Part shown: positions 34,237 to 47,523 of the stretch, one piece after another
Layout of the letters: each line of letters opens with the position of its first letter
Numbering within the stretch: position 1 is the first letter of the stretch
NCBI GenBank assembly: GCA_032690845.1
Contig: CM064417.1
Span: 14,786,501 to 14,850,500, forward strand
DNA from: Eleusine coracana subsp. coracana
Taxonomy: Eukaryota; Streptophyta; Magnoliopsida; Poales; Poaceae
Length of the DNA stretch: 64,000 nucleotides
Reading direction: 5' to 3'
Made by a program: the position numbers and the translations under genes
Notes under the pieces: generated by a model
Seen by the model: only the letters and a program-made list of their open reading frames with translations
Told to the model about the DNA's origin: nothing
Databases searched by the model: none

Positions 34237-35632
34237 AACACTGAAGCACTCATTTCTACCGTGTATACACAATGTATACTGCAAAATGAGAATTAACTAT
34301 TTTGGAGAGACTGTGCCCATGTACATTAGTATAGGTTAGATATCCATCCATTCAATTCCTTAGTGGCCGCTCATTCTTTTTGTTGAGCTGCCATCGATGG
34401 GAGCTACCCTGGGTGATACCAGGGGTCTACGAGAGCGAACCTATTTAAAGTTTCTGCTCTCATGTACACTGAAAAAAAAAAGATAAGTAATTTGTTCTTG
34501 TATTTCATCCACAAGCGGCTCCTTTTTGGGGAGAGCTTCGCCTAACCATTGTATCTCTTGTTAGTACTGAACCTGTTGTATTATTGAATACTAAACTGTG
34601 ACCCTTTTCGTGAACTATGAAAGTTCTAAGGCTATATCTTTGCTCTATTGATAATGTTTGGACCATTACCATATGTTGTGTGTATTTTGGTTGGCATACT
34701 CTGTTGTTTGTTGCCGCACACTTCGGGCACACGCTTTCAGGGCATGCAGATCTTGCAGAATCATGAGGTATCATGTTAAACCTGCTTCACTTCTCTGAGG
34801 TTATATCAGGAGGCCTGCGTATCTCTCAATAATCAGTATTGGACAAGTTCTGTTTGAGAACATCGCATACTTTCCACTTGCACAGAATTCTGCTGCTACA
34901 GCAAAGGAAAGCCAAAATTTCCGTTTGATGCTCTCTCATAGCTGAAAACTCAGACCGTTTTTAGCCCTGGCTGCCATACTAAACTATAGAAAACGAAGTC
35001 CAGCGGAAGTATTTTTATCCGAGGCGCTGAAATAATTACTTAAATTCAGTTAATTTGGTGCGGTACTTAGGCATTTTATATTTTGGGATCGACTAATGTT
35101 AAAAAAAAATCAGTTTCATCACATTGCATGATATTTAATCAAGTTTGAATTGAAATTTCGAATTATTACAAATGCTCATGCAATGCAATGCTTATGGTGC
35201 ACAGTATGCAATATTCTAAGTAACATTTTCAGTAGGAGGTGGAATGTTACATTTTACCCACTGTCCCGAGCGCCTCACATGTATTACGTGCGATGAGCAC
35301 ACTGCTGTCACCCCTAATCCGACTACTAAATTTGCGTTATTATTAATGTTTTTCTTTACGTGTTATTACAAATCTTAAAGAAATGGACTTATCAATGTGT
35401 TCCATTCTATTGTAAGAAAAAGGAAACTAAAAAATAATAAATAAAATATTATATATAACTATATGTCTCTCTAATAGCTTGTATACAACGCTGACCTCTC
35501 TTACAAACAGTAACACTCTCAATACGGAGCATATCAAGACACCGGGACAATCTGCAAGGGTCAAAATTCGGCGTACAAATCCTGCGCCACATCCCTGTAA
35601 TTGACTCTCACCTCACTACGCATCTGGTGTTG
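34237..35632. other. Convergent intergenic region (invertase and GA2ox 3' flanks)
   Basis: About 500 bp of likely invertase 3' UTR, then A/T-rich sequence. No gene, repeat or RNA recognised. Confidence 0.45.
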
Positions 35633-38600
35633 TCATTGATCATAGCCCTTCACGGTAACATCGCCGCCGGCTTGGAAGAGGTCGAGGCGGTTGTGGCTGA
35701 GGCGGAGCGCGTACATGGCCTTCTTGTACTCCTCCCAGGTGAAGGGCCTATACCGGCGTGGCGAGGCCGGGGTCACCGTCTCCGGGAGCGCCGATATATG
35801 CGCGTGCAGCGGTGGCGCGGCGAAGTAGATTGTGGACAACCGTGGTTTGCTCGTGCTTGCCATCACTCTGTGCCGTATGCTCACAAGCCTCCCATTTGTC
35901 AGAGCCTGCCAGACAACAAATATGTTCAGTTAGAGATAATAAAAGTTCAGTTAATTTGTCAAATTATCTCAAAAAAAAAGTTAAATTGTAAAAAAAAAAA
36001 GGGTGATGCTACTGACCTGAAGGAGATCACCAACGTTGATGAAGAACGCGGACGGGTCAGCCGGCACCTGGACCCAGTCCTCATCGCCGCCATGGCCATC
36101 GGGTAGGAGTACCTGCAGGCCGTCGACGTCGTTGGCCCGGAGCACGCTTAGTATCTGCGGGTCTGTGTGCTCGCCGAACCCGATGGCCGTGGAGCCCTTT
36201 GCGCCACCGACGCCACCGTTGCCGGACTTGGGCCCATCTACCGTGCGAGACGGAGGGTAGTGATTGATCCTGAGGAGGGAGTCGCTGTCGACGGCTGAGA
36301 TCAACCGGCTGAGCGACGTCGGGTCCCTGAGGCCCAGGCCCTCGCCGAGCAGGTCCAGGACACGGCACGCCAGACGCCGCACTGCATCCACGTACTCGTT
36401 CACTGCTTCGCTGCAGTGATCAAGAGTGAAATCGTCATTCACATGCTAGACAAGTTCAATCTGTTCAATGGCTACCATAAGAAATCCAGCAGACATGTTG
36501 GCAAAGATAATTCGCCGTAAAAGCGGTGTTTATAAGATATACGGATAACGACGGGACAGAACCAATTTTCAGCACAATCTTTGGGTGTGTTGGTTTTCCG
36601 TCCTATAATTTTTAAACCCGTTCTATTGAATATTAGGATACTAAAAAGAAGTATTACATATAGGTTACTGATAAAGGACAGAGCAAATTTGACACAACAA
36701 TTTTAGCCAGGCAAAAGAGGACAAGTAGCCTACAGTTTTCGGAGGGTAACTGGAAGTGTTTAGTGGGTTCATCTGTGCAGAGAAATGTAGGACAAGCAAG
36801 AACGGAAAAAGGCAGACTGATTGATGTACAAAATTGCAGTGACTCAAAAAGCTGCAAACCAACAGAAACAAACAAGAACAGATATCACCAAGAACAGAGC
36901 TTCTCCAAACGGGGATCTCCGGCAGTGGGTGACTAACAATTTAAGTAGAGGTAGGTTACAATTGGTGCAAATTAAACGCAATGGCTCAGTTCTACTCCAA
37001 AGTTTCTGGGGCTGTTACTTTCTGTTTCTGAGACTCTGGACTAATTCATTCCCGTCTTCGGAATTCCGCTATATGTATGTCAATGAACTAACCCGCGGGA
37101 CAGGATATGCTATATTGATCAGGCAGGACTGCGTGATCTTTACCTGCGAATCCAACTGGTGCACGGAGACAGGATTTCCGATGGGCAAAGCCATCTTTTA
37201 TTGACATGATCTGTCAGGGCACGCTTTGTTGAGTAATAATAAGGCTGCATGCTGGCCACCTGAATCATTTATCCAGGACGGTTCGTGCTCGACCTCTTTT
37301 TACCATAAAAATCGCCTCCGTCTGTTGGGTTTTCTGGCTCCTCATGGCATGTAGATGCCATTGGTGTTCCTGATGATATGACGTTTCTGCTTTCAACTGG
37401 CAATGCTGCGAGGGCAGTGTTTCTTGATAAGGGAAGACGAGATGACCTTACAGTGCCCACTTGGTTGTCCTCCCCGATTCGCATACGAAATGGCAAGGCC
37501 GCTTGCGGAGATTTATCTACTTTTGTTTGATTGATTTTATCGCATGTCATCAAGGTTTGTGTTCGCATTTTTTTTTGCGACGTGTTCACATTTAATTTTC
37601 ATTGATTACACTTAGTAAGTACTGAAAATAAAATGGAAAATCAGCTATTACAGTCATATGAATTGTTAAGAAATCAGACAATGCATTATTCTTTTTTTTT
37701 AGGGCAATCAGACATATTATTCATTTACCATATCCATGTGTATATGCATGGGAATGATCATGTGCACAGTATGTACGCAATGGATGTCACTATAACAACT
37801 CGAATACAGATAACTTGAGATTTCAAATAACAAACGTCCTACACTTAAGTTTATGGACACATGATATTACTTGATGTACCACAATTCAATAGTCCAATAA
37901 AAAAATAATCTCTTTTCTTTGCAGGTCAAGGATGAATCTTAACGGCCAAATCCGGCAAACTAAAAGAGGGGTACAAAATGGGGGAAAAAAAATAAAAGGG
38001 TGAGATAACTGTGGTGTGTCCATTATTTTGAGGTGACTAAGAACAGGGATTGCATGATGCCATGATCAATGTACTGAGCATATGATTGATAAATCATGGT
38101 AAACTTAAAAAGAGGAACCTAACAAAACTAATAATAATGACACACAGTTTTTGCCAAGAAATTATTTTTGCGACATTTGCAACATGAAAGTAAAACAATA
38201 GTACTTCATATGCCGATAATTAAATTATCTCATAAACATGTATTATGCTACGACAAACCACAGTAAAAATTATGTCAAACAAAATTACAGGAGGTTTCAT
38301 GAAGAAAAAAAAAATGACAGGTTCACGAGGATATGAAATAGGTACGCATAACATTGCCTAATGCAAACGACATCGCAGAGAGGCGATCGATGAAACTGAG
38401 ATCGAGTATGATGTAGCAACTGATGAAATAAGAAATAAAACAATAACACCGTGATGTTGATGTCCATGCAAATGTAGGTACGGGAGGGAAAAAAAACACA
38501 AAGACATGCATACGCTGCATGCATTCGGTAGATATATACCTGAACCTTGAAGGATCCTCCGTGTCGATGGTCTTGGCCTTGCGCGCCACCGCGTCGGGTT

Positions 38601-38928
38601 CCGTATGCAGGAGCAGGTACTCGAGCTCGCCGACGTCGCCGTGCGCCCCGATGTTCCGACTGCCGTACCCGAGCGGGTCCGGCGGCCCCGCCGCCTGCTT
38701 CACCCGCGCCGGCCGCGCGAAGAACGCCATCGCGGCGGCGTCCAGCCGGCTCGACACGCTCGGCGGCACGCCGTGGTTGACGGCCTTGAAGAATCCTCGC
38801 TCCGCGCACGCGCGTACCAGCCGCTGCGCCAGCTCGCCGCGCCCCGCCGGCGCCGACATGTCGACCGTCGGGATAATGTCGAGGGGGAGAGACTCGAGTG
38901 CCGCCATCGTATCGGAGGGCACCACCAT
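35633..38928 (-). CDS. GA2ox: Gibberellin 2-beta-dioxygenase (C19-GA2ox type)
   Basis: Three exons: 38928-38540, 36410-36017, 35905-35633; 351 residues, GT..AG introns in frame. It 2-beta-hydroxylates bioactive GAs and their precursors, switching them off, using 2-oxoglutarate, O2 and Fe(II) in the cytosol. N-terminal DIOX_N: RACAERGFFKAVNHGV and LGYGSRNIGAHGDVGELEYLLLH. The 2OG-Fe domain has iron ligands His211 and Asp213 (FGEHTDPQ) and His273 (SIRHRV), and 2OG-binding Arg283 and Ser285 (RLSTIYF). Motifs SRFSEAVNEYV, LLRINHYPPS and PRRYRPFTWEEYKKAMY resemble rice OsGA2ox1-type proteins. Residues 180-205 carry a Gly-rich insert. ATG 38928 is taken because MVVPS starts are known in close relatives; an internal Met at residue 8 is possible. 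Intron 1 is 2.1 kb. Confidence 0.94.
36411..38539. other. Long first intron of GA2ox
   Basis: 2129 bp, A/T-rich and noncoding. gtgtgttggttttccgtcc-type sequence near 36590-36660 looks like a MITE fragment. Short frames (for example 37269-37589) are not conserved-looking. The flanking exons join in frame without any of it. Confidence 0.6.
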
Positions 38929-39065
38929 GACGCTCTCGAGATCAAGCTGCTTCCGAGCAGCTAAATACTTGGCTTACAAGGTTGTTGGCACTGTGCCGTG
39001 CACTTTGATGCGCGCGGGCTGCTTGTTGGAATGACAAATTGGTGGCAATGAGGGGTGGTGTGTCA

Positions 39066-39074
39066 CGTATATAT
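39066..39074 (-). promoter_or_regulatory. Possible TATA box of GA2ox with adjacent ACGTGAC
   Basis: The minus strand reads atatata followed by cgtgac, about 140 bp upstream of the ATG. The position fits a core promoter; the ACGTGAC word resembles a G-box/ABRE core but lies downstream of the TATA box, so any regulatory role is speculative. Confidence 0.35.
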
Positions 39075-39289
39075 GAGGAACGGACGTGAAGATTCCCATG
39101 GGAGTGCTGACCGCCCCTTCGTGTTTTGACCTGGTGTCTTGGCTCGAAGTATTTGGCACGGATGATCCAATGAGGCAGTTGGATGAACCCTCTCTTTCTC
39201 CTACCTTGCAGGCCGTCATCTAATTTTATTCCCTCGGCCTGTGTCCATGAACTGGTGGTGGGTAAGAAATTAGGATCTTCTGTGGCTAC

Positions 39290-40700
39290 CACGTCAAGGC
39301 AATCATAGATACGCTGGACACCCTACCACTACCACTCGAGTGCATCTAAGAACTGAACAGGGTGATCTCGAAATTCATGAAGTCATCGTAGATTTCTCGT
39401 TGTTAACGGGACGTCGTCTTCCTCTTGAAGATTAGACATAAATACAACATGTCAAGTCATGAACTTAACCTTGGAGAGACTGGTTCCATTATAAGTAACT
39501 TAACCATTAGCTAAGCTCAGTTTGCTAGGATCATTGCTCATGCCATTTTAAGTATAATAGGCACAATTCAAGTTTCAACAATGAATTGTGCTCTCTTTAT
39601 TTCTTAACTTTGATGTCCATGAGTTAAAAATAAAACTAAAAAACATCATTTATTAAAAATAGAGGGAGCAGTTTATTGAATATTAAAACATCACCCTATA
39701 CTGTGATTTTAGGGTCTATTTGGTAGAGCAACTTTCAAAGTGATTCTCTAGATAAACCCCTAGTCTCAAAATAGAGAATCACTTCACAGAAGAAGCCATT
39801 TTTTCAGCTCCTTACCTCTTAATCCATTTTAGAAAATCACTTCCAAAAAATCAGCCTAAAATAATTTCTTTTATAAGAAACAACATTTATCCATTCTGAG
39901 TGAGAACGAGCTTTGTGAGGGTAGAATCAGCTCTGTTTCCTAAATAAGTTGAATGTCCTATACAGAAGTAAGACGTTTGCCACCATGGATTACTAAATAT
40001 AGGATATGTCAACTTGAGCATTTACTGTCAAAGGAAGTTAAGCTTAGGCGCGTCAAACCATAGGCGAGCGATTTGCAGAAGATCCGAAGCTCCAGTGGGC
40101 GCAGAGAAGCGCTTCGTTCAAGCACAGCTCGCTGCATTGCCGTCCTGAATTAGTTTAGTCGTCTTTGTTTAAGTAGCCGGGAGCTAGCTTGGCATTCCGA
40201 CAGGTTTATCGACCATGTAGCTAGTAGGAAGAAGCGGCAGATGATGCCAATGCCCCAAATGGAAAACTCATTTGTGTTCTCATTCGAGAATCAAGGAATC
40301 AAGAACACATGCACCCCCCAAAAAGAGAAACCATGTCTTTTTCTCCATGCTCTGCTGGCTTAGTTGCTTTCCATCGCCGCTTACCTGCAAAACAATTATT
40401 GATTTCATTGTTCTCCATAGGAACTTTACTGTATTAGACTATTAGCTGTGTGCCTTTTTTTTTGTAAATAGAATGTAGTCTGTACCATATATACCTGCAC
40501 TTAGCTCAAAGGAATTTATTATTATAAACCTTATTAAATAATAAGATAAACAATATATTATACTTTTCAGCAACAAACCTTTTTGGCCATGCAGCAGACC
40601 GGGTTCGGCAGTTCATTTAGCCACACTGCCAAAAGGCTAGTTTTTAAAACTAAAAGGAAACGTGGATGATTTTGGATTGTTAACGAACAAAATAGAATAT
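39290..40700. other. Intergenic upstream of GA2ox
   Basis: Holds a Tourist-like segment at about 39712-39945 (gggtctatttggtagagc... agctctgtttccta, imperfect inverted ends), otherwise unrecognised A/T-rich sequence with a GC-richer patch at 40030-40150. Confidence 0.4.
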
Positions 40701-40703
40701 ATG

Positions 40704-41590
40704 TATACTAGTAAAGTGTTTGTGCGTTGCTACGAGGTTAAAAAAATAAAACACTCTTTATAATTTAAATATAAATTATTTATATAATATAATTATTAGA
40801 TATATACAATATTATTAACATTTTTTATATGAAAGATCATATTTATATTACCGTTGGTACTTCTTAGTATACCATTTTATATGTCCAAAGTAACAATTTT
40901 TCATCATTTTTTTTTACCATATTCTCATCATAAATATATTTTTTAACCTCTAATATTAACGATTTTCGCATGTAGTGTCGTTTGAGTACTATGTTACAAA
41001 ATTAAGTCAAATAATATTAAAAATATCCAAATATAAGAAGCACCGATATAAGCCCAACTCGCCATACAAAGAAGACTTTTCACAATCCTATGACACCTAA
41101 AAGACACCCTTGGACCTCCATGAAACCCAACATATAATTCACGCAGTCTAAAAATAGCACTACATTGCAACGTGATTTTGAACTTGAAGACGTGCTCTAA
41201 TGAGAAAAGTTAAAATACAAAAGTTATAGATCTCATCGAGACCTTTTCAAAACATATATGGATCCTATTATTTAGACTTCTGAGCTAGAAGATATGAGCC
41301 CCACATAGAGACCTGCTCAGAGGAGTCCAAATCAGAATAAATATTTTTACATCACAGATTTGTTAACCAAAACGGCGGGATCTGGACTTTCATTGAATAC
41401 CAAAGTTGTAGAAGGTTTCAAGAGCTACGAGATAGAGTCCGAGTTTGACTCATTTGAGCTACTGACGAGTGAGTTATGATTTTTAAAATTCGATACTTGA
41501 TATGGAAGGTACGAAATCGATTTGGATTTAATCTCTAACTTTGTGGACACGAAGTAAACGATCGTACCTTAATTAATAGATTATAGAGAT
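40704..41590 (+). mobile_element. Helitron-like dispersed repeat, copy 2
   Basis: 887 bp sharing start, middle and tail with 18013-20070 but lacking the nested element and the tandem duplication. It therefore gives the ancestral arrangement. No coding frame. The class is uncertain for the same reasons as copy 1. Confidence 0.45.
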
Positions 41591-42384
41591 AAAGAAAAAA
41601 GAGGCTTAGAGAGGGCCTCAAATTTTTTCTTGCGGCCTACTCGCATAGTCGAGATGATATTGGTTTTAAGCAAAAAGACATGAACATGTAGCTGTTAGCG
41701 AGGTTTACAAGTACCATTACAGGGTGTCTCTTTGTCGTACCCTTGTTCTTAAGAGTGCTAGCTTAACTTCTTCCTTAATTCCTAATTTACCCAAGTGTAC
41801 ATGACAGCTTGATCATCAATGTCTTGTCTCCAACACTGACAAAGTTACAACCTGTGTTCCCAGCGGACAATACGGATAACTCTTGGAAGATTTATCGTTA
41901 AGTTGTTCTTCTTGCCTATGCTTATTCACTGTGAATAGATCCAAAATGCCTCGACTAAGCGACACAACATAGAAATGATATATATATATATATAGAGAGA
42001 GAGAGGGTAATTCTATTCTACTCTCAAGTGTAGTTACTCCCATGTTCAAAAAACGACCTTGGGTATATGTTCATATTTATTTATCATTTTGAGTATGTAC
42101 ATATATCTAAAATAAGATTTATCAAAGTAATAAACATAAAATTTTTTTAGTAGAACTCATATTTTTTTTGCACCTTATGATATATCATGTTTCCTGTATA
42201 GATAGAGGAGTATGTCCACAAACTTTATTATTCCTCATATAAGAAAAAAGTATGTCCACATATCACTTTTAAAAATCAAATATGTGTATATACTTTTTTT
42301 AGAAACCTCAAGTATGAAGAGATACCCTATAATTTGTGAGATACAAACATGAGAGTAGCTACACCTGGAAGTAGAAAAAAGGTG

Positions 42385-42432
<48 letters not shown>

Positions 42433-43952
42433 TTTATCATGCATTGGAAAGCATTGTCTTCTCCACTCGATCAGTTGATACTATAGTTTGAATTAATAAG
42501 TTTTCAGAAATAACATTTTAGATTAACTTTTTGTTTTAGTTATTAATTTGTACATAATACGATTTACTACACTGAAATAAAACAAACTTGAAGGTAGAAA
42601 TGCAATCGAGTGGCAAAAAGAAGCAGGTGGTAGGCCGGTTTTCCACGTTAAGGAACACTAGTACAAAAAGGGGCCTACAATGACATAGGCCAAAAAACTT
42701 TCAGTGGCGGTGGGCATTAAAAACCAGGAGTGTCTAATTTTCAGTCAATTGAAAATAAGGTTCCTTTCAATCAACGCTTTTAGCTCTTGAATCTAGATCT
42801 AATGGATACAAAAAGACAAAACTTTTCTATAGTCTATACATAACACTAATTAATATAAATAATTCTATAAATAAAAAATAACAAAAAAAATAACAAAAAA
42901 ATAACAAAAGAAATAGCACTAAAAAGATCATCAATTAAAAAAATACTACTTTTCAATCGACTAAAAAGTAGCATTCTCATTAAGACCCAGTAGGGTCATC
43001 CGAAACATCCATCGTTACTGAAAATGTTTACTGTGGAATCCATATAAACGACGCCCATTTGGCCGAAATTGGAAGTACAAAAAGGATTAAAGACCAGTAA
43101 GTGAAAAGGAGCACACAAATAAAAAACGAGGTAGTTTAAATGCTTGAGATGTTTGGCTAAATAACAAAACTGGAGGAAGTACGGTCACCATTCTACCACA
43201 TAATTTTATCCATCGTATTTCCCAAATTAAATATATCTGTTAAGAAGAGTCAAATAATACGGCCACAGGGGATATCTAATTGCAGTTGTCACTTTTCAAG
43301 AGAGTCCTTATCTACGTGCTGGAACTGAGTCCATGGATTTTTCTAAAATCTGTTTGGTGATTGTACCTTCGTAACTTCCTGCAACTTCTCCACGTGGATG
43401 AAGAAACTGTGCACCGGGCGCCGGCGGTTTCTATAGCTGCTGTCACTGACGAGTGACGAACAACTCGTGAAGCTTATTATTAATACCCTAATGACAAATA
43501 AGTGGCATTTTAGAACACTTGTAGTCAACTTCAATGAACATCTATAACGATAGGTGAACACACGAAAAATAGTTGAATGCACAAATACCTAAAAGGTTTA
43601 ACTACAAATTTCACCACATATATCTTAATCATAGTTTGATATTCCACCCCATAAATCAATTTATGGCAAAAACCAAAACAGCCCACCACAAAATAGATTG
43701 ACACAGCTACCCACTCATAGGTTCTTTACCAATTAGATAAAAAAGATACCATCTAATTTACACATATTTAATTGATTTAACCTGTTGTCGTTCTTTCAAA
43801 ACTGTCAATGGTAATTTTAGAAGTATAATCTTCATACTTTGTAGAGAATATGCAAAACAAATTACAATTTGATAGGTGTCCCGCACACTTTGAGATTTGA
43901 TATATTTTCACTAAAAATAAGATAAATCAGACTCATTTAAACACTTCAACAA
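41591..43952. other. A/T-rich intergenic with microsatellites
   Basis: Contains a (TA)n/(GA)n run at about 41979-42006 and a (TA)n run of about 40 bp at 42389-42429, plus A-rich sequence. A cactagtacaaaaaggggc CACTA-like terminus at 42656 is followed by aaaactttcagtggcggtgggc, but no matching opposite end was found, so it is a truncated transposon end. No gene. Confidence 0.5.
42389..42429. repeat. (TA)n microsatellite
   Basis: About 40 bp of uninterrupted TA dinucleotides. Confidence 0.95.
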
Positions 43953-44130
43953 TGTTAAACGTTGTTATATCTGTTAACGTGTTATGTATTACATGTATTA
44001 GGTTACTTGGAGATCAAGTCTCCTTCCTTCCTTGTTATAACCCTAATTACATTGAGTATAAATATAATCCAGGAGACCGCCACCACGGTGCGCTGAGCTT
44101 TCCCCAAATCTCCTTCTCTACTCGTTCACA
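43953..44130 (+). repeat. 5' LTR of the short-LTR copia element
   Basis: 178 bp, tg..ca, ending directly at the primer site. The last 106 bp recur at 51770-51875. Confidence 0.9.
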
Positions 44131-44228
44131 TGGTATCAGACGGGTTCTGATCCGAACCCCTTCTTGTTTCCGCTCCTCCCTAGCCAGCTTGCCGCCATCC
44201 TCAAACCCTAGCCACCGCCGGTTTCTCA

Positions 44229-45330
44229 TGGCCACCGTCGGCACTCTCTCTTCCTCCGGCTCCCCCACCCTACCCGCCCTCACCAATTCTTCCACCCCCG
44301 CCATGCTCCTATAGATGGCACCGCCGTCGCCTGTCGTTGCTGCGCTCGACGTCTCCACCATTAAGCATCACGTTCCCATGACGCTGAGTTTCAAGTCCTC
44401 CAACTTCTCCAAGTGGAAGACCTACTTCATGGCGGCATGCGGCAAGTTCGGCCTTCTGTCCCACATCGACGTCACCACCGAGGCGCAACCCGACGACGTT
44501 GATTGGGTGCAGGCCGAAAGCTGCATCCGCACCTGGCTCTACACGTTGATGGCGGATGATTTCAACGACATGGCCATCGAGCCAGATCAGACGGCACGCG
44601 ATCTTTGGGTGCGCACCTGCTCGCTCTTCAACGCCAACCAAGATACGTGTGCAGTGTTCCTTCGCTAGTACCACTCCATGGTACAAGGCGATCTCTCCAT
44701 CACCGAGTACTTTCACCGTCTCAAAACTACTGTTGATGCCCTCCGTGATGTCGGCCGCAAGATTGAAGACGACAAGCTCGTCCTCAATGCCCTTCGGGGT
44801 CTTAACCCTCACTACAAGTCCGCCGCCGACATCATCACCTTCAACTCCCCGCTCCCGGACTTCTCCAAAACCCGGGATATGCTCCTCTTGAAGGAGTCCT
44901 CGGAGCCGAACGTCGCTGACATCTCCAACGCGATGGCGCTCGTGGTGGCATCCATGGGCTCCTGCCCTAGCGGCGTTGCCTATGCCCTAGCTGCGTCTCG
45001 TGCCCCCTCCCCCTCCACATGGCGTGGCCGTGGCAAGGGCAAAGGCAAGTCCAAGGGCCCCAACTCCAACGGTGGTGGCGGCTTCTACTATAACCCTAGC
45101 CGTCCGCCAGCGCAGGTGCCCCTGAGGCCTACCCCTCTGACTGGGCCCTGGTTTTGCATGTCCCTGCCCCACCAGGGCTCTCCTACCTGGGCTGGTTCTG
45201 GTCGCGGTGCTCCCGACATTCTTGGCCCGCGCCCCGTGCCTGCCCCCGCCCAAGCTTATACTATGATGTTTGCACCTCTGCATAACCCCCTGCCGTGCCA
45301 TCGCAGCACCTCACCTACCCGCAGCAGTGG
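44229..45330 (+). pseudogene. Copia Gag, two in-frame stops
   Basis: The frame begins MATVGTLSS, stops at 44312, continues with LSFKSSNFSKWKTYF and DVDWVQAESCIRTWL, stops at 44666 after CAVFLR, and resumes with YHSMVQGDLSITEYFHRLK. It continues as a UBN2/gag-type core to the Ser/Pro-rich tail. A frame change precedes the insertion point: the likely original frame there reads VPSQHLTYPQQW. Confidence 0.85.
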
Positions 45331-47523
45331 TGAAAGTCCCTGGATGTCACCTAGAGGAGGGTGAATAGGTGTTCCTGAGAAATTAACAGAACTCACAGCG
45401 GAATTAAAACTGCCAAAACTGGTTGCTTCGGTTTAGCAAACTGGTGCCTCCGGTTTTGTCAGAGACCTTGGAATAAAACAACTAATGAGGACAAAGAACC
45501 AAGCACTTAAGACAACCAATCTATAAGGACAAACATAGGAAACACCCCTATTAGATTCACAAAGAATCAACCTCGAAAAACAAACTTCAAAACCAGACCC
45601 ACTGGTTTGGTTAACCCGATACACCGGTTTTCCTGGTACAGAAAGCAACTAAACAAGCAACACACTAACCAGAGGGGCTACACTAGAAGGAACAACACCA
45701 GAGAGTAGCCAAGACCTACACAAACTAGATTCACCAAGAATCTACACAATTGGGCACTGACCAAAACCGGTCCCACCGGTTTGGTCCGGTTTCCTCGAGG
45801 CAGAGATAATAAAACGGAAATATAACGCCCCACTCAGATCTAGCAAACTTAAAGATCCTAATAGAGCATGCAAGATCTAGTGCAAGTAAACACTGAGAAG
45901 ACTAGCACAACTACACATGTAATCTATCAATCACAAGCAAAAGAAGCAAGAACTTAAGAGAGCAAACCAAATGAAGCACACGGTGATTTGTTTGCCGAAG
46001 TTCAGATTCACCCCCGTGAACCCTACATCTTCGTTGAGGAAGCTTGAGTTGCTCACAAGGCACACTCTAAGCCGGGTCTCTTTCAACCGCTTTCCCTGAT
46101 CCACTATCTTTGCTTCTTTCCTTACGGAGGCGAAGTGAACTTTCACAAACTTTCCCAAGGCTCACCACAAGCTTGGGAGCTCTAGGGCGACGCCTAGCCG
46201 ATTAGGAGGTTTCACCTCCAAGAGTAACAAATGCTTCACCGATTAGCAATATAATGCTCAAATGCTCAAGTGTGGGATTTTCTCTTTTGTGCTCTCAATC
46301 TCAATCTCTCTCAACCTAATACTTAGGATTTATCACAAATCACTCAAACCTCACAAAGAGGTATTGGGGAAAGCTCTACAAGGCTTTGGATGTATTTTCT
46401 TCGTGCACATACTCAGCAGCATCCAAAGGAGGAGGGAAGAGAGTATTTATACTTGTCCCCCAAAAACTAGTCATTATACTGAACCAGTCAAAACTGGTAC
46501 CTCTGGTTTTCCTGAACTAGCCGTTAGAGGTTTGAACCCAAACCGGTCCCTCCGGTTTGGTAAACTGGTTACACCGGTTTTCCCTGTCGCAGTGAGAGTT
46601 AGTGTGAGTGTAGGCAATGTCTTTCTCTCATCTCACTTGGGTTTTTCCTTGAGCATTGAGATATTATATGCAAACCATGTAGCATCCGTCTTGATAGAGT
46701 GACATGTCTAAACTCAAGATTAAATAAAAAGATAATTCCTCTTCTTGAGCTTGCATGATTAATGAATTTTGCCACTTCTTCTCCTTTATGCTTCATGAGG
46801 ACTGCCACATGTGCTTTTGCTGAGCATCATTACCTAGAGCTTGTGACATGGAATTTCTTCATTCATAAGATTTATTTTCACCTTTTGGTTCACAAGTCAC
46901 ATTATGTCTTCATGTTCCAACAAACATTGATACTTGGAAATGTATGACCACTCATAGCTTGATCGGTCCATCGCGATTGCGCTCCACCTGCCTTTCACCA
47001 TGACTTGGGTCCCTCGGCGCCAAGATTCCATCTTGCCCTTTTCCCGTGCATGGTCCATCATGGCCAAGTCATGCCAGTCCTTCGCTATCTTGCTATCTTG
47101 AGCCACACATAACTTTGTATCATCATTATGCCTTCATTTGAATTCCTTTTTAAAGTATTGATTTGATCGAGTTGCTTCCAAGATTAAACACCATAGAAAA
47201 GTAGCACCTGATCACTTTCTTTTCTTGACAACACCAATTTGTTGAGACCATCTCATATCAATGGTTTTTATGTTTCTTATTCATTTCAAACCTTGGCTTG
47301 TCATAATATTGCTTATATGGACCTATTTATTTGACACTTCACCTTTTCATCACATAGGCCCATTTTCCTTATATAATTATACACTATTGAAGATGATCAT
47401 TTGTATTCATGCAATGTATATTCTTCATGTACAACCTGCTCATATACTCACAAAGAGGATTAGTTCTTTAATCACGTTGTCATACAACCACCAAAACCCA
47501 CTAGGGACATAGATGCACTTTCA
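45331..47523 (-). repeat. 3' LTR of the nested Sirevirus-like element
   Basis: 2193 bp, tgaaagt at one end and actttca at the other. It contains paired AAACCGGT/ACCGGTTT motif clusters at about 45416-45465, 45597-45640, 45765-45795 and 46480-46585. A caagagtaacaa word near 46218 matches the other Sirevirus-like LTRs. Confidence 0.85.

Noticed and set aside
38297..38809. Other minus- and plus-strand frames over GA2ox exon 1
   Set aside because: GC-driven shadows; only one frame reads as a dioxygenase and joins exon 2 in phase.
42656..42740. Second full CACTA element
   Set aside because: Only one terminus is visible; no inverted partner or 3-bp duplication found nearby.
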